Of a DNA stretch of 60,000 nucleotides, positions 1-12,194 are shown one piece after another; position 1 is the stretch's first letter; each line of letters begins with the position of its first letter. The notes beneath the pieces are model-generated. The model did not search any database and was not told the DNA's origin. It worked only from the letters and a program-made list of their open reading frames with translations. Made by a program: the position numbers and the translations under genes. Source of the DNA: Diphasiastrum complanatum (lineage: Eukaryota > Streptophyta > Lycopodiopsida > Lycopodiales > Lycopodiaceae); contig CM055097.1 of assembly GCA_029204225.1 (NCBI GenBank), positions 29,667,785-29,727,784 on the forward strand, written 5' to 3'.

Positions 1-99
1 GGTTTTTGGTTCAGGGTATTTTGGAAAATTATGGATCCTGAATGTTTTTTCATTATGGATCTTGAATGGTATCTCATTATTTACAAAATCTGGAGGCCC

Positions 100-1480
100 T
101 TAAGTCTATTTCTCTTTTATTTGAACTCATATTTCTTAGGAGTTTCTTAAATACCAGCAACTGGATTGAGATTCATATAACTCCTTCCAATGTGGAACTA
201 TGTTCTGAAGGACTAATTATAATTATATGAAATTATACTTCCACGTGGTTGTGAATATGGCTCAAATTTGTTGACGTTTCAATTGATTTAGATTTAGTGG
301 AGGAGTGATCAAATATATGGAATTTAGACTTTCTAGACCCAAATGATTATCTCTATCTGGTAGTTGATTATTGATGTTGAAATTGTCACTTCCAACTTGA
401 TGAAATTGATCAATCATGAGATCTATGTTCATGATAGGATCTCACACACGTGGAGCCTGTTTCCACGTGTGAAAGGATGTTCAAAATGTACTTGTAAATA
501 GTTAGATTCATTTTGGTTCAATCTACACAAGTGTGAATCTGATTTGTGGCTAGAATCTAAGAAAAAGTCACTTTGACCAATTTCCATGTAATTAGCTTGC
601 ACTTCCATGTGAATGAGTAAATGCTCCCACATGTCAGGTTGTTTTTCACACGTGTGGATCAGGTTGTAGAGGATAAGATTTAGATATTCCACTAGATCCT
701 ATTTTACTGAGAATATCCCTACTTTTGTGGAAGACTAGCTTTTTGGTTTCTAGCTAATGAGATAAGTCAACGTTGAATAATGAGCATATTTGGCTCCTAT
801 TGGTGGATCTAGATGACTAGGCACTCTTCACACGTGTGAAGGCATGCTAGACAATACATAGCTCGTGGATGTACTTGATCTATAAAGAGATCAATGATTT
901 CAATAGAAAGTTGATGAGAGATTTACAATCTAGCATTTTGCTTGTGATTTACACATTTGTCTTGTGTATTTATGCTTGGAATGCTATCAAGTGATATAGT
1001 ACTTTGCTCTCTGGTCACAGTCCCTACAGTGGCTGTTTTCCACACGTGTGAGGCCGCCCTTGATGATTATTGAGGTTTACACTAGTTGATCTTGCTAAAT
1101 AGTTGATGATCTATGTGTAGATCTTGATCTAATCAATAGAATTTGTTAGATCTTTTGATTTGGCAATCAACACCTCTTGTAGATTGATTTGTACAATCAA
1201 TCATTGTCCTTTTTTTTTTTTGAAATTCAACAATTGAGATGTAATATTTATATCACTCGAGATAAGTTATTTTGTGATTTTGGAGAAAGTCCAATTTGTA
1301 ATAGTATTGGATACTCATTATTGATTTTTTTTAATCTTTGATATCATATACATTGTCTCTTGAGGCCTTTTTAAAGGGAATTTGAAAATTTCTCTTAAAA
1401 GGGGGAGATAAAGAGATAGAAATAAGACTTTCAATGGAAAAATTGGTTGCATAGATTTCTTTTGAGGAACCAAGATCACT
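100..1480 (+). repeat. Left direct repeat flanking copia element 1 (LTR-like)
   Basis: Positions about 100-345 and 1280-1480 match about 5097-5510 in the same orientation, with many substitutions. The left copy holds an extra block of about 935 bp (about 345-1280) that the right copy lacks. A purine-rich run (AAAAGGGGGAGA) at about 1397 has a counterpart near 5447 and resembles a polypurine tract. The arrangement fits old LTR-like sequence on both sides of the copia coding region, but I cannot fix the TG/CA ends or find an adjacent primer site, so the exact nature is uncertain. Confidence 0.5.
446..1050. promoter_or_regulatory. Cluster of CACGTG (G-box) palindromes in LTR-like DNA
   Basis: CACGTG cores extended by CA/TG occur at 447-453, 463-471, 647-657, 827-840 (TTCACACGTGTGAA, a perfect 14-bp palindrome) and 1041-1050. 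Such G-boxes are known plant bZIP/bHLH binding sites. They lie in the block absent from the right-hand repeat. Similar sites recur at 35886-35895 and 44741-44750. That they drive transcription of a retroelement is inference. Confidence 0.45.
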
Positions 1481-1822
1481 TTTCATTAATTAGTTTTGGA
1501 TTTGATTCATGATAACTAATTAATTTAGGCTGATTTTAGACCTTAAAGTGGAAACCAGGTCTAGAAAGTACATGAAAGTGAAAGAGAGAGATAGAGTCAT
1601 TCTATTGTCCAAAAATAGCCAAGATTGGCAAGATTTGCTTGAGAGTAGTTTTCACTTCATCTTATCTTCATTCCAGCTTTGTGAGGAAGTGATAGAACTG
1701 TGATTGCAAGTCCATCTGTTGGATTAGAAGTCAACATTTGAGTGAAACACTACAAGTTAGAAACCTTTGTGAGTTTCAAGTTCAACAAAATCTATATCTT
1801 GTGTGTAGAATTTCACTAGTAA

Positions 1823-2692
1823 GATGGGATCAATGGGAGCCTACCTTCTAGAAGCTAGTGAGAATTAAATTCTACCAATTATGCTATTTGGAAAGTGAGG
1901 ATGGAGTCACTCATGGTGCTCCAGGATCTTTATGAGTTTCTAATAGATGATGAAGATGAACCTCTAGGTGCACATGAATTAGTGAGATACAAGAAGAGGT
2001 CTAGGCTTGCACTTCACTGTATTAGGATGAATGTAAGCAATGATCTTTTGAGGGAAGTATCATCATGTAAAAGTGCTAAAGATGCTTGGGAATCTTTAAA
2101 ATCTATCTATGAGTCTAGTAACACTTCGAGGGTTCTCATGCTTAGGAATAAGATTCTACAAAGCATGAAGAGGAGTGATGAGAGTGCACATGATTATGTG
2201 CTCAGAATCAAGTCTCTCAATAGGGAGTTAGCTTCCATTGGAGAGAAGATTCAAAATGGTGAGCTTGTTCAGATTGTCCTTAATGGTCTAGGGAGTGACT
2301 TTTTAAATTTGGTCCAAAGCTTTGCAATCCAAGACACTTTGCCCACTATAGAAAAGCTTCACTGTGTATTAGTGGTTGAAGAGTGTAGGATGATGCATAC
2401 CAATGCAAGAATGAATGCTATTTCTCTGCAGGATGGTGATGAGAAAGCTTATTCTTATTCAAAAGCAAGAAGAAGACAAATGGCAAGAAGAAGCACTTCA
2501 AGGAGACCAAGGAGGAGGATGAGGCTTCAAGCTCAAAGGGCAAGATCAAAGACAAGTCCAAGTACAAATGTTTCTTTTGTGCAAAGAAAGGACATTTTGC
2601 ATCAGAATGTCTCAAGAAGAAGAAGGCACAAGAGAGCAAACAAAGCAACATTGCACATCAGGAGGAGGAGGAGGATGAAGAGTCATCCTTAA
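1823..2692 (+). pseudogene. Copia element 1 gag (capsid-like), frameshifted
   Basis: This is the Gag polyprotein start of a Ty1/copia retrotransposon, which forms virus-like particles in the cytoplasm. The open stretch from 1895 carries the plant copia gag pattern: an entry peptide (NYAIWKVRME, partly before the first ATG in this frame), then KDAWESLKSIYESS and a leucine-rich helical region ending in LNGLGSDF. Upstream, an ATG at about 1823 begins a short frame that stops before 1880, so the N-terminus is broken. After about codon 185 (near 2452) the frame is wrong: the translation becomes Arg-rich nonsense while the zinc knuckle lies in another frame. The gene is dead. Copia assignment is certain; family within copia is not. 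Confidence 0.88.
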
Positions 2693-3477
2693 TGGTTTCC
2701 AAAAAACCACCATCATCCAAGAGCAACACCAATGATTCTTGGTGCATTGATAGTGGGGCTAGTTCCCACATGACATATCAAAAGGACATTCTCTCCACTT
2801 TACTTTCTTACAATGATTTACATAGATCAATCTATACTGCAAGTAGTCAAGAATGTAAGATAAGTGGAATAGGAACTATTCCATTGTATGTTGGATCATC
2901 CAAAAGGATGAATCTTGAGAATGTTCTTTATGTTCCTAAGTTAACCAAGAATTTGCTTAGTGTTGGCCAATTAATGGATAATGGCCTTGATGTACAATTT
3001 AAGCATGGAGTTTGTTCCATCCTTAGAAATGATGAATGTATAGCCAAAGGCTTTAAGCAAGGTAGATTGTTTAAGCTTGATGCTAATATTGCAGTGGAGA
3101 GTATTCACTTGGCAAAGGTGGAGTTATCAAAGGTGGAACTATGGCACAAGAGGTTGGGCCACCCCAACTTCAAAGCCATGGAATCTATGGTTGCAAAGGA
3201 GCTTGCAGTTGGAATCCCCAAGCATTTGTCAAAGTGTTGGAAGAGATGTGAAGCATGCAGCCTCTCAAAGGCTCACAAACTACCCTTCTCAAGATATACA
3301 TCAAGATCAAGCTCTCCTCTTGAACTCATCCATTCGGATGTTCATAGCTTTTCACATGAGTCTAATGGTAGTGCCAAATATTATGTAATCTTCATTGATG
3401 ACTATTCTAAATATTGTTGGATGTACCTCTTGTCTAGCAAATCAATGGTGTTTGACTTTGGTAGAAAATCAACTTAG
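2452..3477 (+). pseudogene. Copia element 1 zinc knuckle, protease and integrase N-terminus
   Basis: This frame continues gag after a frameshift. A CX2CX4HX4C zinc knuckle (CFFCAKKGHFASEC) spans 2569-2610. It is followed by the aspartic protease with an intact DSGASSHM active site (near 2747-2770), the GAG-pre-integrase motif HKRLGH (about 3147) and the start of the integrase core (HSDVHS, catalytic Asp; then YYVIFIDDYSK). The order gag-PR-IN-RT is diagnostic of Ty1/copia. The frame is lost near 3430-3477, and the integrase continues in the frame starting at 3395. A 4-kb single polyprotein ORF would be expected, so at least two frameshifts separate this piece from its neighbours. Confidence 0.9.
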
Positions 3478-4483
3478 TACCAAGATTAAGGTATTAAGGA
3501 GTGATAATGGAGGTGAATATATCTCCAATAAGTTGACTGACTTTTGTAGTTCTAATGGCATAAAGAGGGAGTTGTCATGTCCATACACCCCTCAACAAAA
3601 TGGAGTGAGTGAGAAAAGAAATAGATCTCTTTGTGAGTGTGCTAAGGCCTTAAGGCTAGATGCTTCTCTATCCAAACCATTTTGGGGTGAAGCAATAACT
3701 TGTGCTAATTATTTGTGCAATAGATTGCCAAACCAAGCCATTGGAGGAATCACAGCTAATTATTTGTGCAATAGATTGCCAAACCAAGCCATTGGAGGAA
3801 TCACACCATTTGAAGCTCTATTTGGAGAGAAGCCCATTCTCAAGGATCTCAAAGTTTATGGATCCACTTGCTATATACACCAATCCTTGGATAAGAGGAA
3901 GAAGGATGATGCAACATCCATCAAAGTCATCTTTGTGGGATATGGTGAGAATAGCAAAGGATATAGAGTCTTCAATTCCATCACTAGCAAGGTGATAGTG
4001 AGTAGGGATGTTATTTTTTATGAAGGACATGCTTGTGATTTGGATGATAATGCCAAGGATCATGGTAAGATGGAGGAGGAGCTTCCAAGTGAAGAAGAAC
4101 TTGAGGATCCACCTCAAGATGCAAGAACTCCAAGAACTCCAAGAAGATCTACAAGGGCAAGGACCGAGCCATTGAGGCTCACCTATGATGTTCAAGGTGA
4201 TCAAAGGAAAGGCTCATCATCTTTCACATCTTACACCTTTCTTACTTCAATGTTAGATGAGCCAACATGCTATGAAGATGCTTATAAATCTAAAAGTTGG
4301 ATGGATGTTGTGCAAGTAGAGTATGATGCTCTCATTGAGAATCATACTTGGGATCTTCCTCAAGGAAAGAAACCTCTTGATTGCAAGTGGGTATTTAGAT
4401 TGAAGTATAATCAAGATGGATCAATAAGTAAGCATAAAGCTAGGCTTGTAGCCAAAGGTTTTTTTACAAACCAAAGGCATTGA
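3395..4483 (+). pseudogene. Copia element 1 integrase core/C-terminus and RT start
   Basis: The frame holds the rest of the integrase: VLRSDNGGEY (second catalytic Asp), PYTPQQNGVSEKRNR with the catalytic Glu, then FEALFGEKP and the VFVGY-like segment typical of copia. After an acidic/proline linker it enters reverse transcriptase at WMDVVQVEYDAL...NHTWDL...KWVFRLKYN...KARLVAKGF. A frameshift in a T-run near 4460 ends the ORF just after KGF; the next frame reads on with DYDETFAPVAKLV before a stop. A 51-bp exact in-frame duplication sits inside the integrase (3704-3805). Confidence 0.9.
3704..3805 (+). repeat. Exact 51-bp tandem duplication within integrase
   Basis: Positions 3704-3754 and 3755-3805 are identical (both begin GCTAATTATTTG and end GGAATCACA). 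The unit adds 17 codons in frame (ANYLCNRLPNQAIGGIT twice). The absence of any mismatch means the duplication is young relative to the decay of the rest of the element, or reflects an assembly slip. Confidence 0.95.
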
Positions 4484-4775
4484 TTATGATGAGACTTTTG
4501 CTCCTGTGGCTAAGCTTGTTACTATCTAGTTGATCATTAGTCTTGCTACAACCTTCAATTGGGAGCTATTCTAACTTGATTTCACAAATGCATTCCTCAA
4601 TGGTTATTTGGAGGAAGAGATCTACATGAGGCAACTTGAGGGCTTCATCAAGGCAAAGCATGAAGGAAAGGTGTGTTTCTTGAAGAAGAGCCTTTATGGG
4701 CTTAAGCAATCACCTAGAGCATGGTACTCTAGGCTAAACTCTTTTCTCATTTCCATCAATTTTGTAATGAGTGCC
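4484..4775 (+). pseudogene. Copia element 1 RT fragment, truncated
   Basis: Reading frames after 4484 show DYDETFAPVAKLV, then QLDFTNAFLNG-like sequence (the first codon of the Asp-containing palm motif is still visible after a stop), EEEIYMRQLEGF, CFLKKSLYGLKQSPRAWYSRL. This is the copia RT up to just before the YVDD box. Similarity stops near 4775, so the YVDD box and RNase H are missing. Several in-frame stops (near 4527 and 4572) are present. Confidence 0.85.
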
Positions 4776-4959
4776 TATGATCCCTATCGTCGAATCACTC
4801 ACGTCAGTTTGCACGAAGTAAGATATATCAGAATTCGCAATTTGTAACACAGGAGTTGAAGCAACCATTTGCTTGAGTTTCTCAAAGCATTGATTCATTC
4901 ATCATTCCACTCAATAGGCGGACTAGGTTGACCTCTCTTTTTCTTTTTATTAACTCTGT

Positions 4960-5098
4960 CTTTGGTCAAATTACTTAAAGGTGCCGCAATTTTTGCATAC
5001 TGTTTCTAGGCTGAGTTTCTGCAGAAGACTAGAGTTAATGAAATTATGAGTAGATCTACTATCCACTAAAATACTAACTTCATGTGCTTTTCCAAATC
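4960..5098 (-). pseudogene. Ty3/gypsy-type aspartic protease scrap
   Basis: On the minus strand the translation contains VSILVDSRSTHNFIN, the retropepsin active site of Ty3/gypsy elements (normally DSGSTHNFI) with Gly replaced by Arg. It is followed by LLQKLSLETV and a stop. The piece is about 45 codons, lies directly after truncated copia element 1 and abuts the right direct repeat, so it marks a rearrangement junction. I see no gypsy RT nearby. Confidence 0.75.
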
Positions 5099-5510
5099 GG
5101 AAACCCTTAAAAGCTATTTCTCTTTTACTTTAAATCTCTACTTTTTAGAAATTTCTTAAATACAAGACATTGGATTGAGAGTCATATAATTCATTCCAGT
5201 GAAGAACTAGGTTCTGAAGGACTGTTAAAGTTATATGAATTTATGCTTCCATTTCAGTTTTGTGAATATAACTCAAAATCAATTGATGTTTTCAACTATT
5301 TAAGTGGAATTTAGATTTCATGAGCCCAAAAAAAGTCCAGTTTGTAATAGTATTTGGATACTCATTACTGATTTTTTCGAATCTTTGATATCTTATACGT
5401 TGTCTCCTGAGAACTTTTTTTTATCGAAATTATGGAATTTCTTTTATGAGGGGGAGAAGAAAATGATAGGAATAAGACTTTCATGGGATCAACCAGTTGC
5501 ATAGAATTCT
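5097..5510 (+). repeat. Right direct repeat flanking copia element 1
   Basis: Same orientation as the left repeat: shared segments include CTATTTCTCTTTTA, GGTTCTGAAGGACT (left GTTCTGAAGGACT), and AATAAGACTTTCA near the end. The G-box block present in the left copy is absent; the two flanks of that block are directly joined here near 5330. Confidence 0.55.
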
Positions 5511-8500
5511 TTTGTGGAATCCAGTACAGTGTGCAATGGTGGAACTATCCACCAGTGGGAATAGAGAAAATCTTTAGTGATTGTTTGAATAATCTGGAAC
5601 TAGAGGAGGACTGTTAGATATTCATGATTATGGATAGTGGTGTTAAATATCAATTCAAGATTCCGTTGATTGGATCAGATGGAAAAAAGTTTTAATGTTA
5701 AACTTATGTTCAAATATCTGGTTTGTATACTAAGATTTGAAATAGGTTGATTGGATGAAAAAATTATGTTTGTAAAAGTATGATGGTTGGAAAACTTGTG
5801 GTGTGGAATTATTCACTTCAGAGATTTCCCAGATATGTTATTTACTCAAGAGAAATAGAATCTTCTATAGCTGAGTCACAAGATTCTCAATGTGATATGT
5901 GAGTAACATATGTGGATTTTGGAGGAAGCTACCAGATAAAGACATATGTGTGTATGTACTGGGTCATAGTAATATTATTCTCGTATCTTGTTTGGATCTA
6001 CTATTTATTCCTAGTTACTAAGGTTATCTGGTGCACTTAACCTAGTCGTTGAACATAGACATATGATCAAGTATTGTTGAAACAGATACTTGCATAGTTA
6101 ACAAATTTGTTCTGATAGATCTATTCGTTAACTTAAAAGTGATTTGGATGTGGATCTAAATGTGGTGTTATACTAGTATAATTGAATTCTTCACCTAGAC
6201 ATATTTCTAAATCATGGACAATTAACTTGAGTTGTTGATTTACTCCTACGGAAGTTAATTGGTAAAAAGGGATAGTGTAAAGAGAATTCAATGGAAACTA
6301 TTTTTTTTGTGTGTATTACTTGTAAGACGCATAATTTTTTAGTCACTTGGATTTGCCAGGAAATTGTGTGCATAGGATATACGGAATTCTTGGGTGAGTA
6401 TTTCACAGTTGAGAAATAGACTTGATTCATTAGTGATAGTATCTCTACATACCGGATCCTAATGGTTTCAAGAATGGTAAGTTGAATTTAGTTGGAATTC
6501 AACAAAACTTTGTAAACTCTAGATATTGTTCTAGATGATTATATAAAGTTGTCGTTAAGACGGATGTTAAAATGATTTTGATTACTTGGTTGATCGTAGA
6601 ATTTGGAACTCATAATCTGGTTAAGAATATGGTTGGAAGAATATTTCATTCCAATGCTCCAATTGCCAAACCCATTTTGAGTCTGAGAACAGAAATCAGG
6701 GAGTACAAAGACCCTCCTGGAGTAGATCTGTATCTTTTGTTTTCCATTTTGATTATTTATGTTCAAAATTTTAATTATCCAAGGATCAAGACTTAGGTTT
6801 ACCCTAATTAAAAAAGTTCAATCATTGATATTGCGAGGGCTTTGCACTGATTGAACCCTTCAAATCTACGGTTAACTTGAGATCTTGATTTAGAACCTAT
6901 TCTAATGTGACTAAAATAGATAAGACCAGACCACTGACCATGCGGGGTTATGCGATGATTTTCTCTTTTTAGTTTCTTGGAATACAACATTGTTTAGTAC
7001 CCATTGTTACTTGTTTCTGTAGAATAGTGAATGTAGTATAGTAAAAGTAGGTTATTCAAATTGTAAGTGTGGTATTCGCATTTCATTGCATTGAGGTTTT
7101 TTTTTTCCTAATATGGCATATTCATAAATTCTAAATTGAAGATGATGGATGACATACCATGGATGACTACTCTCTAAAGAAGAATATGATGTTTCATATA
7201 AAGATTTGAATGATGCATTAGTGGATAAGAATACTAGTGAAGGCAAACATCCACAAGAAGTCATTTTGCATATTGAGAGTAGGATCTTGTGCATGAACCC
7301 ATGCAATCCCCATGCAAGTCAACTATAAATAGGTCACAGTTCTTCATGCATTCCTCCTGCCTATATCTGTCACACGTACATACACTACCCCATATGTCTC
7401 AATTAGAGTGTTTGGGTCCTCACAAGATCATTAGTCACCAACAGGCCTCGATGTGGAATTAAATCTAGGCGTGACCAATAACCTCGAATACTGGAGGGCC
7501 GGTCTACCATATTAGGACTATTCCATATCCATAACTGAATATGGCTGTAACATTCTTCCTCCCGTAAACAAGTTCTGTCCTCGAAATTGAAAAAAGAAAA
7601 TATGAAATTGTCCCTTAAGCTTTCAAGTCTTATCCATGAATTATTAGTCTTAGTCTAATCTCTAAATAAGTACTCAGAGATGCAACAATTTTTAAATTGC
7701 TTGTCTCTACTCATGAACTACTAACTCAAATCTCCAAAGATACACTAAGATATAAATCTTCCAAATCGGTTGACCTACTCCAAAACAGAAGTTCATTACC
7801 TTCATGTAATCCTAATTACATGAACCTTTGGGTCAATCAACATCTTTATTTCAAAGATCAAATCCAAAAGCTAAAGAAATTCCAGTTTAATGATAGTCTA
7901 AAATTTGTCCACAATTTTTTGCAGATAGCACCATTGCCAAAAATCAGCAACTATCTTAATAGAGTCATTTGTCTCTTATAAATCTAAAGATATAGACTAA
8001 AGTTTGTACACAAGCACTTATAGACTACAATCTGTAGTAGAATACCATCTACTAAAGTAAGCGAATTCCTCATAAATAAACAATCACCTAATGAAAATAC
8101 ATGTAAAATCCATACAATCTCAAGTATGCACTGGAGTAAAGAAATTTAGAGTTCAACTAACAAATCTAAATCCTTGACTCACCGATCAAGAATTTCTCAA
8201 CATCTTAAGAATCATCATATTCCCATATAATCTTCTAATGATCTCTAAGTATCAATTTATGATCCGTCAATCATAAACCTTTAGAATCTTATGATTCGTC
8301 AATCATAATTTACAGGATTCCAAAAGCATACTTAATGTTTAAAAGATACTGGAGTATATGTACAACATACCACTCAGGAAATATAAGAAACATTTTGAAA
8401 TCTTTTCCCCAAGGAAATTACTGGATTCCATAAACTAACATTTTGCGTAGTTTAGCAATAATTACACATTCATTGTTTGTTAAGATGATCCAACACCTCA

Positions 8501-11500
8501 ATGAGGCATTGCCCCTTGTCAAGGTACCTTACCTCTCAAAGCACCCTCAATTTGGTTCTCACTTCCACATTGAACATTGGCCCCTCTCTTAAGCTTATTT
8601 AGCCCATGATTTTGCATATTTTGGAGTGTCCTTCCACCCCAACAATACTATAGCTTGACTACTCTTGCAAAAAAATATATTCAAATATTGCATTTATAGC
8701 TAAGGTATAGCAAAACATTTTTCAACTTCATATGTATTATCAGTAAAATAGCATATGAAAAGTAGTAATTGGTGTCTATGTAATGGATGAAAAGTTTACG
8801 AGCTTATTATGTTTATTCAATCCAAGTATGCATTAAAAGAAGCAAACATGCTTCTAAAACCTCACATTGGCATACATATATGACAAGTTTCAACAACATA
8901 ATGAACTTTCACACATATCTTTGTTAGTGAGAAATATGTGTCAATTATAGAGAGCTTACCACAATAACATTAGATAATTATCATTTTTTTTATAATGATA
9001 ATGTATTTAAAGTTGTAAAAAGCTTGGAATTAGCCATCTTCAAATTGAGAAATCTTTAAAATGGTGCATCACCTTGTAGGTCATTTGACTACACATGATG
9101 ATTGATTTATCAATCAATGTGGTATTTTGATGTGTTATGATTGAAAGAGTGAAATTTTACATGTTAGAAAGTATAAACATTGGTTTATCATCAAGCATTC
9201 ACGATATGAGATGAATAGAATACTTTCCAAGATGTTTTATCTTGGCTCATTGCCATTTGTTTTCTTTTATAAAACTTTGATTAGCTTCATGCAAATAGCA
9301 CATTTTGTAAGCAAGTCTTTGGCTTCAGTGTGAGACGCTCAACTTAGATGCTTCATTTTGTTTAGTTTTATTTGAAGAATGTAATAAGATAACATCTTGG
9401 CATGGTTTAAGTGGGATCATAACTATGTAAACTATTGGCATGTCTTGACAAGATTCCTTTCATTTGATACTTATGTAAATTGTAAGTGTGATTAAATTCA
9501 AAAGGATCTTCTTAAGTCACACGAGTTTGATAACTTGGATTAAATAGTTGTTGTAGCTTATAGATAAAATGTCACATCAAATTTGCCTAAACTATACACA
9601 TAAACAATGAGTCATGGCATAAAATATGTCATGACGTAAAAGGGTACACATTACTAATGTGTTGAAAGTTTGTATTTATGTTGAAAGCAACTGTAAGTTC
9701 ATTAATGTTGTACTATTATTACATAGAAAAGCTTCCATTATTACTACAATAGTCATTTCAATGACCATTTTATGAAAATTTCATCACTTTAAATTTGATC
9801 AAGATGGGTTGTTCAAATTTTTAATTTGTTTACGCTTGGTTGACTCAAGAAAACTTTTCCATTAGATAGCATAAATTCATGGTGTTCCTTTTAAGTTTAT
9901 TAATAGCCTCCAGGAAAAATGTGTGTAACTAATTATGTAAAATTTGTATTGATAGCTCACCTACAAGCTACTCCTATGCAATACTCTTCTCTAGTTGTCT
10001 TAAGCTAGTTTCAAGTGCATCTTGTGGAGAGCCAAAACTAATTCTAGAATGTTGTATAGTGCAAGTTTGAAATCATTTCCATTTTTAAATGAGATATCAA
10101 CAAGTTTTACTTTTAGAAGTAAATCTTCTCTTCATTTTGAAATTATATCTTGCTTACAAAATTTATTTGAATCCGCATATTACTTTTTGTTTCTCCCATC
10201 ATTTAAATCAATTATTATAAGTATAGTTGAAAATATAGAACTCTTTACATGAATAAACTCAAAATAATGCACAACTTTTTTTAAATTTTGGCAAGAAACA
10301 ACAAGGTAGTAGTATAATAAGCACAAATTTGCAATGTACATTATTGTACAACAATCAAATATGCTAATGTGAGAGGATTGATTCATGGGGCCACTCCTAG
10401 TTTACTAAGACCAAGTAGCTAAACAAATTGCAAAAGAGAGTGAATAGTTTATAATAATGTGTAAGATCCTAAAAATTGAATTGCACACCTCACAACTTGG
10501 CATTGAGTAGTCATAGTTTTGACTAAAAAATAATATGATCCTGCATTAGTGTAATTGATGCTACCAAAGATGAATACTGTAGTGTTCTTGCCAATGAAGG
10601 TCATGTCCAAAAAAAATCATCATAAAAATATTCTATAAGAAAATAGTCTTCAATGCTATTCCAAATTATTTCAGTGAAAGTTGCCACATATTATGTGATG
10701 TGTGCAAAAATGTATGAGAATCCAACTTTGAGCTTCGTCCCCCATCTTTATTAAACAATCAATTGGTCAAGGGCCATCTCTCCATGTATCACTTGCCATG
10801 TGTCAAATTAAAGAGGTGCCTTCAAGCAAGAAGAATGGCTTTAAGTAGACTATTACACATGCTTTCTCGTCTATGAAGTACCTTGAGTCCCTTCATACAT
10901 TAGAGAAATTCCAAAACAAAAAATGACCCTTTGTAAAGATACTTTTATTTTTTTCCTTTAGTTTCGACCACCACCTGGCCCAATCAAAATGGACAAATTT
11001 CAAATCTACATAGCTTAGCTCAAATAAACTGAAAAATAAAAATATATTACAACAAACTTTGAAATTTTCGTCAGGCAGCATGGACGTATCCCATTGGTTC
11101 GCTATTCCTGCCCGACGTCAATACCTCAAGTTAAATTTGTTTAACTATGTTGGTTAGTATGATGAAATTTGTTAACTAGACTAGTTATAGTTATAGAATA
11201 TGCATCTGCAACACCAGACAAATCAGGGGGTGGCTAAAGCTTGCCCTTGCGAGTATGCTCAAGATAATTTCCTATCTGAATCTGTACTTCTGGGCTGCTG
11301 TTTATTCACAAATAGTAAACTACAAGATAGAATATTCACATATTAGTTACAATAAGAAAATTTACGAAATAAAAAAATTAATCACAATTCCAAAATCAAG
11401 ATTAAACAGAATATATTATCTTTGAAATATCAACATCATGTTGAAGGTTGTACCACTCAAAAAATAACTTTGCAGTATTCAAAGTATACCACCCAGAGCT

Positions 11501-11860
11501 GAACGAGTCATTTTGTAGGGTGACTGCAAAATGTTCAGCACACAAGACATCAATGAAGAAAACCAAACAATGAATAAAATACATTAGAATGTTGATCAAT
11601 ATCCTTATGAGTATTACTAGCTGAATTCATCTTTACACAAAAAGTTTAATTACATTATCTACAGATCTCTTGAAAGAGATAATGTTTAAGCTCCAGTGGT
11701 CACTACAAAATAAAATAGGCAGTCCACTAGATGCAATTATGAGAAATAATTTCAAATTGAAATGCCAATGATAAAGCTATTAACAACAAGAAGCAAATAA
11801 ATTGTTTTACTTGGTATGATATGGCACAAACATGTATTTGGTGAGTGGTGTGCATCCACT
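5511..11860. other. AT-rich stretch without a recognisable gene
   Basis: About 6.3 kb on both strands with only short random-looking ORFs (the longest is under 100 codons) and no motif I recognise. Part of it (7290-7600) has a TATA-box-like site and sequence reminiscent of an LTR end, but no coding domain. It is probably old transposon remains and intergenic DNA. Confidence 0.6.
7323..7333 (+). promoter_or_regulatory. Candidate TATA box
   Basis: CTATAAATAGG matches the plant core promoter TATA consensus very well and is followed about 30 bp later by a pyrimidine/adenine start-like context. No ORF follows within 1 kb; it may belong to a degraded LTR promoter. Confidence 0.35.
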
Positions 11861-11871
11861 AAATAGACATT

Positions 11872-12135
11872 GTGCCTAAGTTCAGCCCAGTTGGGGAGAT
11901 GCTCATAATGGCTATTAAAGCTTTATCTTATTATTTAGGAGGACATAAATTTGTTAAGACAAATAAGATCATTTTTATCAAGAGATCTTATGATTTGAAC
12001 ATTCTAGGTTTTACTGATGAGAATGTTCCTTTAAGGAGCTCTTATTATTCATTGTACTCTACATATATTGAACTTAGTGGAAACAAGGATAATGCAACCA
12101 TTGAACGAGATACAAAAATCGATGATGAAGAGTGA
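11872..12135 (+). pseudogene. Two-gene element copy A: small conserved ORF
   Basis: An 87-codon ORF of unknown function. It is homologous to the ORF at 36294-36689: both contain (I)MAIKALSY, then GHK, a basic stretch and (E/N)VP..RSS ending in an SGS/ELSG-like peptide. Conservation at protein level between two diverged copies suggests it once was a real gene. It lies 60 bp from, and convergent with, the large minus-strand gene, as in copy B. It looks N-terminally shorter than copy B (87 against 131 codons). No known domain recognised. Confidence 0.55.
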
Positions 12136-12194
12136 AAACTTTGTATTATGTATTTATACGGTCAATTCTTATACAATCAGTACATATCATTTGA

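Noticed and set aside
2418-2651. Minus-strand ORF rich in Leu/Phe (membrane-like)
   Set aside because: Antisense to the Lys/Arg-rich gag linker of copia element 1.
7440-7600. Gypsy LTR end with primer site
   Set aside because: The sequence looks LTR-like, but no canonical tRNA complement and no downstream gag could be identified.
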